Assembly: GCA_910592205.1 (NCBI GenBank)
Contig: CAJVPJ010000299.1
Span: forward strand, 1 to 29,919
Direction of reading: 5' to 3'
Origin: Paraglomus occultum
Taxonomy: Eukaryota; Glomeromycota; Glomeromycetes; Paraglomerales; Paraglomeraceae
DNA: 29,919 bases
Part shown: positions 9,943 through 22,404 of the stretch, one piece after another
Layout: every line of letters starts with the position of its first letter
Position numbering within the stretch: position 1 is the stretch's first letter
Translations under genes and position numbers: made by a program
The notes under the pieces: model-generated
Databases searched by the model: none
Told to the model about the DNA's origin: nothing
What the model saw: the letters and a program-made list of their open reading frames with translations, nothing else

Positions 9943-12900
9943 GAAAAGAAAAGGCTGTTTACAAATGAACATGGATATTTGACACTCTTTTTTGACGCGA
10001 TGAAAGAACTATTGTAAGGGATTTTTAATTTAGAATTAGAAAGAAATGAGGTTAATTAGTAGTAAGATGGGCGCGCGCGAAGAAATAATTTGATTTAATC
10101 TATTTATACTATTTTGTTTATTTATTTGCATGTTCGTTCGATTACATCTTTCAATGTGTTGGATGGAATGCAATTGATAATAAGGCAATGAACTTTCTAG
10201 ATGGTGCAGCGAATGGTTCTAAATTATTGATCGATCCAAACTTGTCACCTACACCCGAGCCACATAATTCATTCACTTTTTTTTTTTTGATGGTGACATT
10301 GGCTGCTGGCTTTGGTTTTCTTGTTTAATTATTATTTCGTTTTTCCTTTCTCTTTTCATGCTAGACATGCATCACGTGTATTTTATTTATGTGTATCAAG
10401 AACTATGTAAAATGTCATTTTTCAACAAAAAAAATACTCATTTAATTTCAATTTTTTTTTAAACTCAACAATGTTTCTGATCATAATTACAAAAATCCGG
10501 TATCTCATTGTGTGTTTTCTTAATTATTGTTGTACGTGTCGCGTTGTTTTTTTTTCACTTTGATTTGGTATATGATTACTGAGATCACAATTTATAATTA
10601 CCCAAACGGAATTGAACGAGAATTAATTACAGATTAATTGGTAGTGCTCGATGATTTTATTACTGGGGACCAGTGTATCCCCGGTTTATGTATGACAAGT
10701 TCATTTGGTCTTTATTATTCAGGAGATGAATGTGTAAGATAAAAGTCACACTTATCCATACATGTAGCACAATTTCCTAATACGAATTATGTAACTAATA
10801 CTAACTGCTTTCGATATGTGCTTATCGACTGACTAACGATAACAATACCGAACCGCTAAATTACCACAGACTGTCTGTAGATTGTGTTTGGGATGACATA
10901 AAAATTTGTCAATGTAGTAACAATAATGACAACAATCGATTATGCAATAATAGCACTTTTGCCTAAATTACGGCGTTACACGAACAGAACAGCCCGACCC
11001 TTTCCATGATAACGATAATCTCGGACATACGAAATGTATTTAGGGATAAAATAACCTGTTTGGGTACGCATTTTTCAACAAATTAAACGACTTGTACAAA
11101 AGGCGTGTCGTCGGCACAATGATGATATGTTTGAAAAATGCAAGACACACGGATTTTCGTGTTTTTTTTCTAAATTAAGAATTGAGAATTACAAGCTTTA
11201 TTCAACTTTGTAAACTCGTTAAACAAATTAATGGGTTTCCCTATAAAGCTTTTCTATTAATAGTTATTTCTCTAATTGCTACACAATTGCTAAATATATT
11301 TGATGCCCCCATTGTTTGTTGGGGTAAGATACAGTAACAGTACAGCGTGATACTAAGAAAAAAAGGTAATTACAAAAAAACCGTCACCCATGTAATTCTG
11401 TTCTGTAATGTTCCAGATTGCGTATTCAAGTATCTAGTCGATTTATGCCAAGCATAAAAATATTACCTTTTTTGAATATCACGTCATAAGTCACCTTGCT
11501 GGTGCTATAAAAAGTAAAACAGTAAATTTAAATTACAGGCGTGATATAATAAATATGTTATAAACGTCTGTACTTGTATTGATATATTTGAAAACGCGTA
11601 ATATGTGTATAAATTCTTATTCCACAATTTTGATAATTAGCATTGCGTAATTTGGATAAATACGAGCTAACGGTATGGGTACGAATATACTAATTTGTCG
11701 GGCGTGTATCATTATTGCTTTACTGGGATTACGAAATAACCCCATTACCAAATTTATAATAATAGTTGCGTATTAATAGTAACATTACCCGTGTGTTTCT
11801 ATGTTTAATGGTCTTGACAGGGCACAAATTGAGTGTATACACATGTGACTCTACTCGTTACGGCGAAGAGATATTCGAATAAGGATAATCAATTAAGCTT
11901 TGCGTAAGATACAGATAACGAAATTGACACGTCCAATCTTGGTATTACCTAAAAGCTATTATCGACAGCATCTTTTGTATTATCTGCGTTAGTCAGCCAA
12001 TATAGTTAGTATAGCAGCATCAACGGTAGAGACCGGATATCAAAATCAACAGACTGTTTTCACCAATACGCGAGACATTCTAATGGATAGCAGCGTATAC
12101 AATCAATTTAAAAAATTGCATAAACGAAAAGGCAGTTTGTCCTTGTCAAAGTACACGATGTGTTGCACGTGTTTTAACCAAACTGGCAAGTACAGTATGT
12201 AAAGAGAATGCTGTAGTAAATTAAAAAGGCTAGTTATTATAACGTCTTATTATTATGCCGAGATTTCATAGAATTGTCGGCAATTTATCAGTTTCCGCTT
12301 TTTACCGATTTTTAAGTCAACTGACTATTTAAAATTCATCACTTTGCTAATTATAACAACCTAATTAAGAAACGACTTAAATTACAGTGCATGTAAGAGT
12401 GTCAACAACAGGACTATCACCAAACACGGCATACATCAAAGGACATTGCATATATTGAATTTTATTTTGGAAAAAGCGATGCCCTTTTTTTCGGGTTTCT
12501 CTCCTTCTTGGCCCTGGTTTGTTATATTGTAAGTGAACAGTTTATATCTCAAACAGAAAATACGCAAACTCTAAAATAACACGTTCGGCCAACCAAATTG
12601 GATGATTTTTTTTAGACGCAAGCGATGTATTAATATGCAAGATGAAAGAGAGAAAGAACAAGCATGTGCTCATGCTTCGAATGAAAGCAGGGGCCGCTGC
12701 CACAATAAAGTTGTTCTATAAGATGAATACCGTTAAAATGATCTTTAATTTATTCGAGAAACTCGCCCCCCTCGCCGCTCCCTTTTTCCCCTTCTCGTTC
12801 TTGTGACAAACAAGATTTCAGATTGATGGAATTTCCAACGATTGATTTTCGAATACCAAGGATGTTTCCGTGTGTGTCGTATGACATATTACTTATCGCT

Positions 12901-13678
12901 CGCCGTCCCCCTTAGAATTACGGAGGTCTTGTAGTTCGACTTGTGTAAAGAACGTACTCATTTGTCTTTGTTACATAAATTCATGTCGTTCTTTATTCGT
13001 ACATTCCAAGTAACACATGCAGATGCGGAACATTTCACGCTAAACCCTTCGAAACAACAATGTCTTACTAACACTTGCTTTTTAGTTGGGATAATTCGTA
13101 TATGTGTGTGTGGGCCAAAACATCCATACACGTATAATATCATGTCTCTGCTTTACACGTATGCTAGAATTAATATGAACATATATATGTTTGCCAATAA
13201 AACGTATAAAAAAACTGTACTAAAAAAAGAACCAACTTTGTTATCAAATCTCACTGTTGAAAGTGATCGCGTATGACCAGCAACCCAAAACACTTACAAA
13301 GTAAGGACTTGAAAAAAAAATAATAACACATGAATCTATAAGCCAACGAGGGCTACAAGTAAAAGAATAATAAAACCCATAAAGTATATATATGGATACA
13401 TCGATGAATAGAGTGATAGTATAGTTACAAAAGAGAAACAAATCAGTTGATATGTTATACTTGAAACTCTAATTCTTCTTCTTCCCAGAGAAGAGATAAT
13501 AATCACCACCTCTTTCCCCCATCCCAAGACGACATATTAGGTGATTGATTGGATATATGTTTCTCGCTGCGAATTGGTAAATTTACATTGGTTAAGAAGA
13601 TAAGACTACGAATATCGTTTTTTGTTTTGTTGAATAAATGAATAATAATACTACAATATGTAAGCCAAGAAGAGTTTG
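9943..13678. other. Gene-poor spacer
   Basis: AT-rich DNA with poly-A/T runs and no open frame worth calling for more than 3 kb. A C/T-rich patch at about 12765-12800 stands out in composition but is not next to a gene start that I can identify. The frame at 12941-13276 (+) lacks an ATG at its start and looks random. The first part presumably holds the 3' end of the membrane-protein transcript and the last part that of the coiled-coil gene. Confidence 0.4.
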
Positions 13679-15112
13679 TTAGTCATCATCAAGATTCACA
13701 CTCTCCAATGACTTCATAAATGCACGCTTTCCAATCTGTTGCTTGAGTTCTTCATTTTCACGTCGAAGCGTGACATTTTCACGTTGTATTTCTCGGTATT
13801 GGGCCTGGGAGGAATGGCAAATTAATATGAGGGGGAGAAAAGGGAAAAAAAAAACCAACAATCAGGTTATCATATCTTGTACACTTACCCTTAATTCGTG
13901 ATTCTCTTCTTCAAGTAACGAGACTTCGGTTTGTAAACTCATTCGGCGTTCGGTAATTTCGATAATCTGTTGCGTCAATTCGTGCTTCTCACCATCAGCA
14001 AGCGTTTTTGTCTGTTAAATCACACAAGCATTACAAATAGCCCAAAACCAATAATTTAGCATTATAAGAACACTATGTATCTATATCACCCTCTCTTGTT
14101 AAATAATTGTAAACTAGTCTCTCTATTCCCGTGTTTTGCATATTCTATCACGCAACACATACCTGCTCACTGACTCGCGAATCATAACTAAACGAGCTCC
14201 GACTATCCTCACTTGCAGCATCAATCAACTCGCGCACACGTGCCGTTAATCGTGCAAGCTCATCATTAGCAACTTGAAGTGCATCTTCGAGTTCAGCGAT
14301 ACGAGTTTCATATCGTGCAGATTGTACTTCGTTTTCTTCTTCGAAAAGCTCACGCTCTTGTTCCGTATGCTCTACAATCTGAAAACAAAAAACAGGGAAA
14401 GGGGGGACGGGTTAGTGTATATGTTGTGGAGATTCGGGGACTGGAATGTAGCGAGGTTGGCTGATTGAATGCGTCACGGCTGTATTTCTCCATTTTTTAC
14501 CTTGGCTTGCCACTCGCTGAACTGTTCTTCTTTCGATACCACTTGATTGGCTAATTCTTTCATTTGATCTTTATTTTTTTTGAAACGTAAAAAAACCCTG
14601 TTAAAAATTCGTCATGGCAAGGACATGCATTCTATAAACATTCTTTATAAATACCTCGAAGTGACTTGTTCTCATCTTCGATATCATTGAGACGTGTCTT
14701 TTCTTGTAATATTTCCGCGTTCAAATTATCGAGTTTTGAATATGCAGATCGAAGGCTTCTCGACTAGTCGGTTTGGATTATCCAATGGGGATGAACAGAA
14801 CAAACTCGGGTTAGCAACATTGACATCATCAACTCATGACGGTACATGTTTTCACATCCTTTTATATCGAATACGTACTTTGTCTTTAAATGCCTTGTAC
14901 AGACGTCCAATATATTCTTTGAGCTTTCTGGGATCACTCTACGGACGAGCAAACAAACAAGATTTAGCCGAGTGTTTCAACAGGCCGAGGTTTCAGTCAG
15001 AATGAGTAGCGACCCCTCTTACCTCGTGGCTGATAACTGTCGCATAGTCGCTGAATTCTTCGTCCTTCTTTGGTGCAGAAGTTGTTGTATTTCTCCGAAA
15101 GAGACTAGCCAT
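13679..15112 (-). CDS. Coiled-coil protein, 263 aa, seven exons
   Basis: Exons on the minus strand are 15112-15023, 14938-14879, 14763-14655, 14568-14501, 14378-14163, 14011-13889 and 13804-13679. All six introns (84-151 nt) are GT-AG and the joined frame is open from ATG (MASLFRRNTTTSAPKK) to TAA, ending LESVNLDDD. Almost the whole protein after residue 30 is heptad-like and rich in Glu, Lys, Gln and Leu (for example RIAELEDALQVANDEL and LRRENEELKQQIGKR). This predicts a long, parallel coiled coil with a short Ser-rich break (EDSRSSFSYDSR, about residue 165-176). There is no membrane segment or signal peptide. Such proteins are usually cytoskeletal, vesicle-tethering or polarity scaffolds, but no family-specific motif lets me choose. 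The gene model is well supported by phase agreement across seven exons; the function is unknown. Confidence 0.8.
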
Positions 15113-16385
15113 TGACAAAGTCTTTTTGTTATATATATAATTAAGAGACTGTTGAGAAGGGGTGGACTGATTTTTGTCTGTGGTGGTTGTGTTCGATATG
15201 TATGTATTTATTTATATATCAGAGAGTGACACCACTTGTACTGTTATTGCGTGTCCCAAGCAGGTCAAGAATGTTATTTATTACTCGACACTAAGCTTCT
15301 TTTTTATCTGTGGTGTTTACTGATTGGCAAAAAAATATTTGTCAACACACTTTTTTACAAATATATTCAGACTCGTTTGGGGGAAGGTATGTGTTATTAT
15401 ATTCGAAACAACGTGATTGTTCCTTTCAAATGTTCTGCGCTTTGTTTGAATTTTAAAAATAGCCTGTGACAGATGAATGAATTCTTAGCCGTTTTGGTTG
15501 GACAGCAAAAATACTGTGTGATGCTGTAATGGTGGCGTAACGAAAAAGCGGTGAAACTTTTAAAGAAAGGTCCAAGAGAGCGTAATCTTGGTAATGAGAA
15601 AATATTTTTTTTCGTTTAAAAAGGGGATGATAGCTTTTTATTGATGATGGGGGGTTGGTGGTGGTGGAGGATTAGACTTTCGTAGGGCTCACACGATTTT
15701 GTGCACAGTTCTCCTTTTTTTTCCCGATTATTCCTACTGTTTATTATTAAATGGGAAGTACAGCAGTAATACAAATATTTGTTCGTAATATACATCATGT
15801 CACCAATCTTTGCTAACCAACATTTGAACTAAATGATCTTGACTAAACCCGATAAACCTACATGCTAATAAGCTCATCATCGTGTGTGCACCTTGCAGAG
15901 AATTTCGGATTCCGTCTTCTCTCTTTTCATGACTCTGATCGACTCACTGTTTGTAAGCTGCGCATGGACATGTCTCATCAACAATTGTATTGTATCGTTT
16001 GCTTATTATACAGCGTTTGTTATATAAAGTTGTCATGTTTTTAAAATTCAAAGCTAAATCTGACTTGTAATAGATCTTGGAATATTAGAATTTGTTCGAG
16101 TATTAATAGAAAACTGTCCAATCTTATAATGATTATGGCTGTATTCATGCCAAGCCATTTACATTATTCCTTTGTTGGACACTGACTAAAAATACTTCAA
16201 ACACTTCAATTGTGATTATGGTGGCTGAATCTATGATTCACGAGTATGACAATTTATCTAAATTTATTCAAACTATAACAATCAGGAGCATGTCCCTTGT
16301 TTTGTGACATTTCCTGGTAGTTACTGTAATGTACATCATAGTTCCCACTTAAAAATCACAGCCTGTGTCACATCTATTGCGTAAT
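15113..16385. other. Spacer upstream of the coiled-coil gene
   Basis: It presumably contains the promoter of the minus-strand coiled-coil gene near 15113-15300, but I see no clear TATA box or other site. No coding region could be supported. The short frames present look random. Confidence 0.4.
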
Positions 16386-16571
16386 TCACATCTTCTCTAG
16401 GCTTCTCAGATTATAGCGAGGGAAAATATTTATAATCCAATCACATTCTCTCATCATTGCCAAGGCTTGCTTTACCAGATTTTGTTGATGGCGTTGAACG
16501 TGAGTTACACTACTTTTTTCATACTCACAACAATTAACAAATAAAGACGGAATTTCTGGTTTTTGACCTGA
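16386..16571 (-). other. Unassigned protein-like open stretch without a start codon
   Basis: A 61-codon stretch runs from just after a TAA (16574-16572) to a TGA (16388-16386). It has no ATG near its start, so a start-based search would miss it. Its composition is more protein-like than its surroundings (VQRHQQNLVKQALAMMREC, then DWIINIFPRYNLRSLEKM). An acceptor-like TTAATCAG sits at its 5' edge, so it could be a terminal exon. However, a tRNA gene with its own terminator lies only 94 nt upstream, which makes a decayed fragment more likely. No family is recognised. Confidence 0.25.
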
Positions 16572-16655
16572 TTAAGCTAAACTTGTTAATGCGCATGATC
16601 GTCTTTACAATAACAAAGCAAAGCATCTTTCCTATTCAGGTGGGGTACATGTAGG

Positions 16656-16662
16656 AAAAAAA
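16656..16662 (-). terminator. RNA polymerase III terminator of the tRNA gene
   Basis: A run of seven T on the minus strand starts three bases after the 3' end of the tRNA, the usual Pol III stop signal. Confidence 0.9.
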
Positions 16663-16664
16663 TT

Positions 16665-16758
16665 GCTCCCGGCGAGGATCGAACTCGCGACCTTCGCGTT
16701 GCTCAAGTATAGGCTGTATACCTATAAGCACGACGCATTGCCACTTTGCTACGGGAGC
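16665..16758 (-). tRNA. tRNA-Ile (anticodon UAU) with a 23-nt intron
   Basis: On the minus strand the acceptor stem GCTCCCG pairs with CGGGAGC. The D arm has the AGTGG loop element, the anticodon stem TCGTG pairs with CGCGA, the variable loop is AGGTC, and the T arm is GCGAG-TTCGATC-CTCGC. The anticodon TAT is at 16726-16724. A 23-nt intron (16722-16700) sits after position 37, the canonical place for nuclear tRNA introns. Its CCTATA can pair with TATAGG spanning the anticodon, the usual anticodon-intron interaction. The mature body is 71 nt with no encoded CCA, as expected for a nuclear eukaryotic gene. The internal A and B boxes for RNA polymerase III are present. It decodes AUA. Intron-containing tRNA-Ile(UAU) genes are known in yeasts and other eukaryotes. 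Confidence 0.96.
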
Positions 16759-18430
16759 TCTTTTGGTAGATTGACCGATTTTTTTTAATTCATATACTAT
16801 ATTACATTACGAACAATTTTGTGCGGCTTATCATAGTATACAATAACCGTTTCGCAGTCGACAGTGAAATGTTTCACACGAATGTATACATTCCCCCGCC
16901 CAAAAGTACTAGTATCCTCGATTCACTAGTAAACTATGAAAAGTCTTTTTCCCCCCGAAAATCATTGTTTGTCCTGTATTTTCTATGTAAATCACAATGA
17001 TTTTGTACCGTTTTGAAACTAATTTGGTTGCAGTTTTCAGAACATATCCAGTCTTGTTCTTGTTTATAGGTGCAGTCGGAAGTGTGAAGTAGTATTCATG
17101 TTGCACTTATTAAAAACGTATGAGATCATGTGTAACATAATACTGTCACTTCATCGAACTACCAGATACTGCCCTTCGTCGCAATAACTAATTTAAAAGT
17201 CACACTATTTCTTCAAAAAGAATACAATCAATACAGTACAAATCATTGTAACCTTTCGTAGTACGTATAAACAATAGAGACCACAATTTTTTGTTATACT
17301 TTACTAGTCATAACTTGGACCAGCAGATTTAAGTTTATACACAGCCCCCCATCCCAAGGTCACCAGACTTTGATCTGGGTACGACTTTTCATCGATAATT
17401 TGAGATCGAACAGCAGTAAATTATTAATTGCCAGACCAACTGACCACTGTGAATTTCAGGGGCTAAACTTCTAAACACCATAATGTGATTCTTCCCATTG
17501 TTTCTTTTTTCAAATTCTCAGTATAAGAATAGGAAAACAAGTAAAGCCAAAAATACCACCCAATAATCCGTTGCGTTCTATAATCCGTTGCGTTCTATAA
17601 TGCGTCATTCGGTGTTTGCTAACCACTGTAAGTTGGTAATCTGTTTAAATGCCTGCACTGGATATGTCTGGTAGTTTTATAGCCACAAACATCCACATTC
17701 TATGTGATACGATCGCGAGCTCTTAAACAGAAATTACGCTTTGAGTCATTCATTGCGATCCGAACCAGTCTTGTAGAAATTCTTTGTGAACAGTTTTGCT
17801 ATACTCTATTGGGGGGACAATACTCGAGTGCAAACTTTTGACATAGGATGAGTGTAGATGTTGAAATATGAAACTTTTTGGCTGATTACGATGAATGAAC
17901 AACTCGTATAAATGTCATCAGGTTGTCACTATCTTAACGCTGATTAACTCGTCAATTGCATACTGTATAACAGTCATTTTTAGAGTGGATAAGTTTAGAC
18001 GTTACTTCTAAATATTATATTACATGCTTAGCATTGCTCAAGAGTGACTGTCTTTATATATAATTTTTTATTGATGTAGAATCTACTTGAACGTCTAGAC
18101 ATTATTCATTGAGAATGACTGTCCTTGATTGAATTCGAGAGTGGCTATTTAACGGTGAAACTTGGACCTGATGCTTAAGAGAGGTCATTTATTTGAATGG
18201 GATTATCGTGTATTATTCTATAGTATTGCGACAGATCTTTAATCAAAATAGGCATATAGAACGTAAAGAAAGAAATCCAGCAAGTGAAAGAGTCAACGGA
18301 AAGGAAAAGGCGGCCCAATTAAACCAGAAGAAGGTGCCTTTATCGATTGACATGTGATCATTTATATTAAAAGCCAAGAACATAATAATAATAGTTTTAA
18401 GTTGAAATAGATTGTCGATGCAAATATGTA
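16759..18430. other. Gene desert, left part
   Basis: No gene was found. A perfect 17-bp tandem duplication lies at 17564-17597. The remaining DNA is AT-rich with short random frames. Confidence 0.4.
17564..17597 (+). repeat. 17-bp perfect tandem duplication
   Basis: TAATCCGTTGCGTTCTA is repeated twice head to tail, followed by a partial, diverged third start (TAATGCGT). Confidence 0.9.
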
Positions 18431-18578
18431 CACAGTCAAACTCGATATAATAAAGTCGACGGGCTGGGGGAATGGTTTAACCTATAGAGGTTTTATTTTA
18501 TCGAGGATTATTAAAAATTTAGGCGGGTAAATTCTTTATCTCAGAGTGAATTTATCTTATTTTTCGAGTTTGACTATG
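18431..18578. mobile_element. 148-bp pogo/Tc1-mariner-like MITE
   Basis: The left end CACAGTCAAACTCGA (18431-18445) matches the reverse complement of the right end (18564-18578) at 14 of 15 positions. Both ends are flanked by TA (18429-18430 and 18579-18580), the target duplication of Tc1/mariner-pogo elements. The first bases resemble the element end at position 75 of this window, including a similar ATA block and a G-rich patch (GGGCTGGGGG) at a comparable distance from the end. It has no coding capacity, so it is non-autonomous. Confidence 0.7.
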
Positions 18579-21500
18579 TACTATGATGTGCATTACCAAA
18601 AACGATATAGGTTTCTAAATTTGCGATAAAATATTAGGAAACCGTTATTTTCTCTTTGTCCAAAGACTATGCATGGTCACTAACAGTCTTTGAATTAGAC
18701 TCGTAGAAAATATCGTTAAGTTAATTTAAGAAGAGAAATGTTGACATACCGTAAGTTTCTAAAATAAATAGTTAAAGCAATTCGGTTAGCTCATTGAATA
18801 AAATTAAGCAATTGGCGACGTCTGGCAAAACGCAATTATTTGATGCCGTTGTGAGTTTGTATTATGCCACGTAGAATAGGAAAGTTTTGCCAGTGTGTAC
18901 GTACTAGTGTCAACTTATGCTTATAAAGTGTTCCCTCTATTTAATAATGCAAGCTTTTCTAGAATTCTGCGCTTAACAACAAGACAACAATGAAACTGAT
19001 AAGCACTATGACAAAGAAGCTAAAATTAGCAACGCAACGCTAACGCTAACTTCTCGTATTAATGAAATTATCAATTTTTGTCCCTGTCTCATTACCGACA
19101 AAAGCTAGTATTTTCATATCTTTGACTACTCCTATCAGTCAGAACTGAAGTCGGATATTGCTTTAGAACGCGTAATTGGTTCGCGGACTCTGCTTGTCTG
19201 TTAATTCCAATCCTTTGGCCCTCATACTGCTTGTCGAGTATTTGAAGTAGAATTTATGTTAATTGAATTGATAGTTTTTTAATTACAAAATCTTCTTATC
19301 TCACAAATGGCTTCAGTTACCATTTGAGACAAAAAAATGAGTAAGCGATACTAGGAAAAATGGTCTATTTATGCGGCTTACCCGATGGTTTTGTCAAGAG
19401 ATTATTTTCTAAAAGCATAAAATGTAAAATTTGTAAACACTACTGAGAATAATAGGACTAAATTCACTTATCCGGTTTAGTCAGGAATTTTCCAAGGTAC
19501 TCTTTCTAATTTCTCTTCGTTATCTTTGTTAATGAGACGATATTAATACGTATGTCTCCTCGTGTCAAATATCCTCCTGTACATCTCTTTGAATATGCCG
19601 GGTAATTATTTAATTTTCTCAGCTATTCTGGTTATGCGCTTCTGCGAAGCAGATTGTTTACTATCGCATAGTGTTTCGAAAGAATGCTCGGACTCCGATT
19701 GTTGCAGCTATTAATGTAAAATAATCGCTTATTGACGTTTGGTTTAATAGTACTAGCCAGGTGTCTTCCTAAAAGCTGTTCTTTGAACACATGTGCATCT
19801 CAAATTGCTCAATTCTTGATTGTTAATCAGTTATCGATTCACAGACATTGTATTTATTATTATCGAGCCCATTTGGAAAATTGTTAGAATCTGTGATTAT
19901 TGTTCTGTATAACCATACTCGTTTACACGCTTGTTTCATATTACAATTTCTGTGCGTTCTGTGGTAAAGAATTGTTAAAGTGAAAGAGCCCAATAGCCAG
20001 TTGTTTGTAATGTTGATACAGAAATTAATGTACAATAATATTCTTTTGATATTTAGATTCTACAGAATAACTAAAACCATATATGCTACAAAACTCGGAG
20101 CGTATACCAACAGAAAGGATATCAACGTTAATACTAAACATTTTTCGTTTACAAAGTGCGTAATGCAATAAAAACCCAGATAAACCATAAAGCAAAAAGA
20201 AAAAGTCAAAGAATTTATTAATTATTTGAGATTCGCGTGATTACAATTCGTCTACTGAATTACCCAACTCAATGTGTAATTTGATTCTTAACGTTAAATC
20301 TTTAAGACAAAGACTTTACCATTCCAACCGCAGAACAATATAACGGTTTAGACAAGTGTCATATGTTCTAGTAGTTTTCAGAGTAAACGGTTGTACATCT
20401 GGTACTAAAACGTTCACAAAAATGCACGTTTCGGATGGCTAAGAAATCGAATGTTGCATGTCCGTCTAATATGATATGACGTGTACAAAGGATATTACAC
20501 GACATAGAACTTATTCGAAAAACTCATTATTCATACATTATTAAACATAAACGACAAATAAGAAATTTCTTAAACCCGAAAACCAATTTACATCTCTGGC
20601 TTATAAGATTTGAATTAAATTTTTAACCGTAGATTTTCAACTCTTTTTTCTATAAAGCTGTTTTTATACATACCACGAGTTTTAGCTAAATTAAATCTAG
20701 ACCGCTCGATAACCAATAATGAACTGCTTTTTACTAACAAAGCCCTTACAACACAATTTGGTACGATCTTTGCTAAACTTATTTGAAGTTAAAACCAAAA
20801 TATAAGAATAATACGCTGTAATAAACCATACGGTATATTAAATGCGTGTGTATAGTTTTATTAAACGTATATTGTATTAAATGGATATTATACTGTATTA
20901 AACAAGTAATTACGACTACCAAATGACACTTTAACTTGTCTGCTGAATAATGATTAAAATTTCAACGCTGATATCACTTTTACTTGGGATTAGATCACGA
21001 TTAAAAAACCATCTTTATTATGTATCCATCCATCAGTGATAGCGTTAAAAAATGTAAAGGCCTTGAAACACTGCGAAACACTTGCGATTAGTTTACTTTA
21101 CGATGCGAATATCACATCCATTAAACTGATGGCTTGGGATCACTGCGTTAATACTGTGATACATACACGTGATTTGTATAATTCATACATAGCGAAGTTT
21201 TTGAATAAAAAACCGCCCATCGCTATAAGAAAATGTATGCTTAGTAATATATAATGGTTACAAACACGCTGGTGACTCAAGCTCGGAGACAAACACTGTT
21301 TAAGGAATAAAGAGGTGATTATATTTGTTCATGTAAATCGTTGTCTGTGGGCATTCATTCCAAAAGTAAATCATTGCATGCACGTGAGAAATAGTCTTAG
21401 TGCAATGTACACAAATATAAATCTGCCAGATAATTTGATCGTGGCATACAATACAATACAATAGATGACCATATGATTTATAATTGCCCACAGTTTTTAT

Positions 21501-22136
21501 GTTTATGTTGTGTCCAAGTTTGACATGAGGATTGAAAAAAGTGTGATCGCAAACGTTGTTTCAGGAAAGAGAATGTTAATCCTCTCTGACGTTAAGGTGT
21601 TGTCAGACAGGGACATGTCAAAATAAGGAACAATCCTAAAAATAGATTAAAACGTCAAACATGCTTATCCTTGGTAGAGAATAGAATATACGAGGCCTTT
21701 TTTCCAATTCCGACCCTCATTGCCAGTGTGTACGTAATTGGTATAGTGATCAGACATTAGCACTTATAGTAATGTGTTATAATATCCGAGATCAGTAAAG
21801 TATTGGTTATTTATAGACAAGTGATGCGTTATAATCGATTCATGGTCATATAAAGTTCTCAAACAAACATTAAACATGCCGTTACTATTATGCAAAGATC
21901 ATATTGTGCGATAACAATTCTTTTGATCGACACTTGGTGTAACATCCGACATTGTTATTGCTTTGGTTTCAAAGCAGACAACTCCACACGCATCCAATAA
22001 AATTCTGCATGTGTCTACAAACAAAGGCCTGGTAAAGCAGCCTTTACGATTTCAAAAGGCAATTAAACGACAGCAGCTGCCGAAACATTGAAACAGGGAC
22101 TCTGTAAGCGTCTCGAATTTTCGGATTGATGTTTGT
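18579..22136. other. Gene desert, right part
   Basis: More than 3.5 kb without a supportable gene. The frames at 19980-20171 (+) and 21036-21254 (+) start at GTG, are short and match nothing known. A 17-nt word shared between 18887-18903 and 21720-21736 is noted separately. Confidence 0.4.
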
Positions 22137-22144
22137 TATAAAAG
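22137..22144 (+). promoter_or_regulatory. Possible TATA box of the plus-strand HMG gene
   Basis: TATAAAAG lies 261 bp before the ATG of the HMG gene at 22405, on the correct strand. In DNA this AT-rich the match is only suggestive. Confidence 0.25.
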
Positions 22145-22404
22145 AGTCGTCGAGCACGTCCATCAAAGACCCATCCAGGTATTTGGAGAACATAGCAACT
22201 CACTTTGGTGAAGACGAGTCAAATCAACCCATCACATCATATAAAGCCTTTTAAGATCGACAGAAAATCAGTTAAAGAGTCGATCTTTGAGAGGGAAATC
22301 AGATCACGTATACACATTGTCGACTACAATCGTTTACACTTTGACGTTTATATTATACGCACTTTATATACATACATACATACATCATACGTACACAGAG
22401 CGCA

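Noticed and set aside
9100-9972. A 290-codon minus-strand frame with poly-Leu start and poly-Ser
   Set aside because: It is antisense to exon 3 of the membrane-protein gene. The poly-Leu comes from the (GAA)n repeat and the poly-Ser from the codons of the acidic block.
12941-13276. Plus-strand 111-codon frame
   Set aside because: Its first codon is not ATG, the composition looks random, there is no domain-like pattern, and the opposite strand is also open by chance.
14274-15115. Several plus-strand frames of 60-100 codons
   Set aside because: They lie antisense to exons and introns of the coiled-coil gene, whose exon phases all agree.
18001-18130. Weak inverted similarity TTTAGACGTT / AACGTCTAGA and two GACTGTC words
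   Set aside because: Too short and imperfect to separate from chance in AT-rich DNA.
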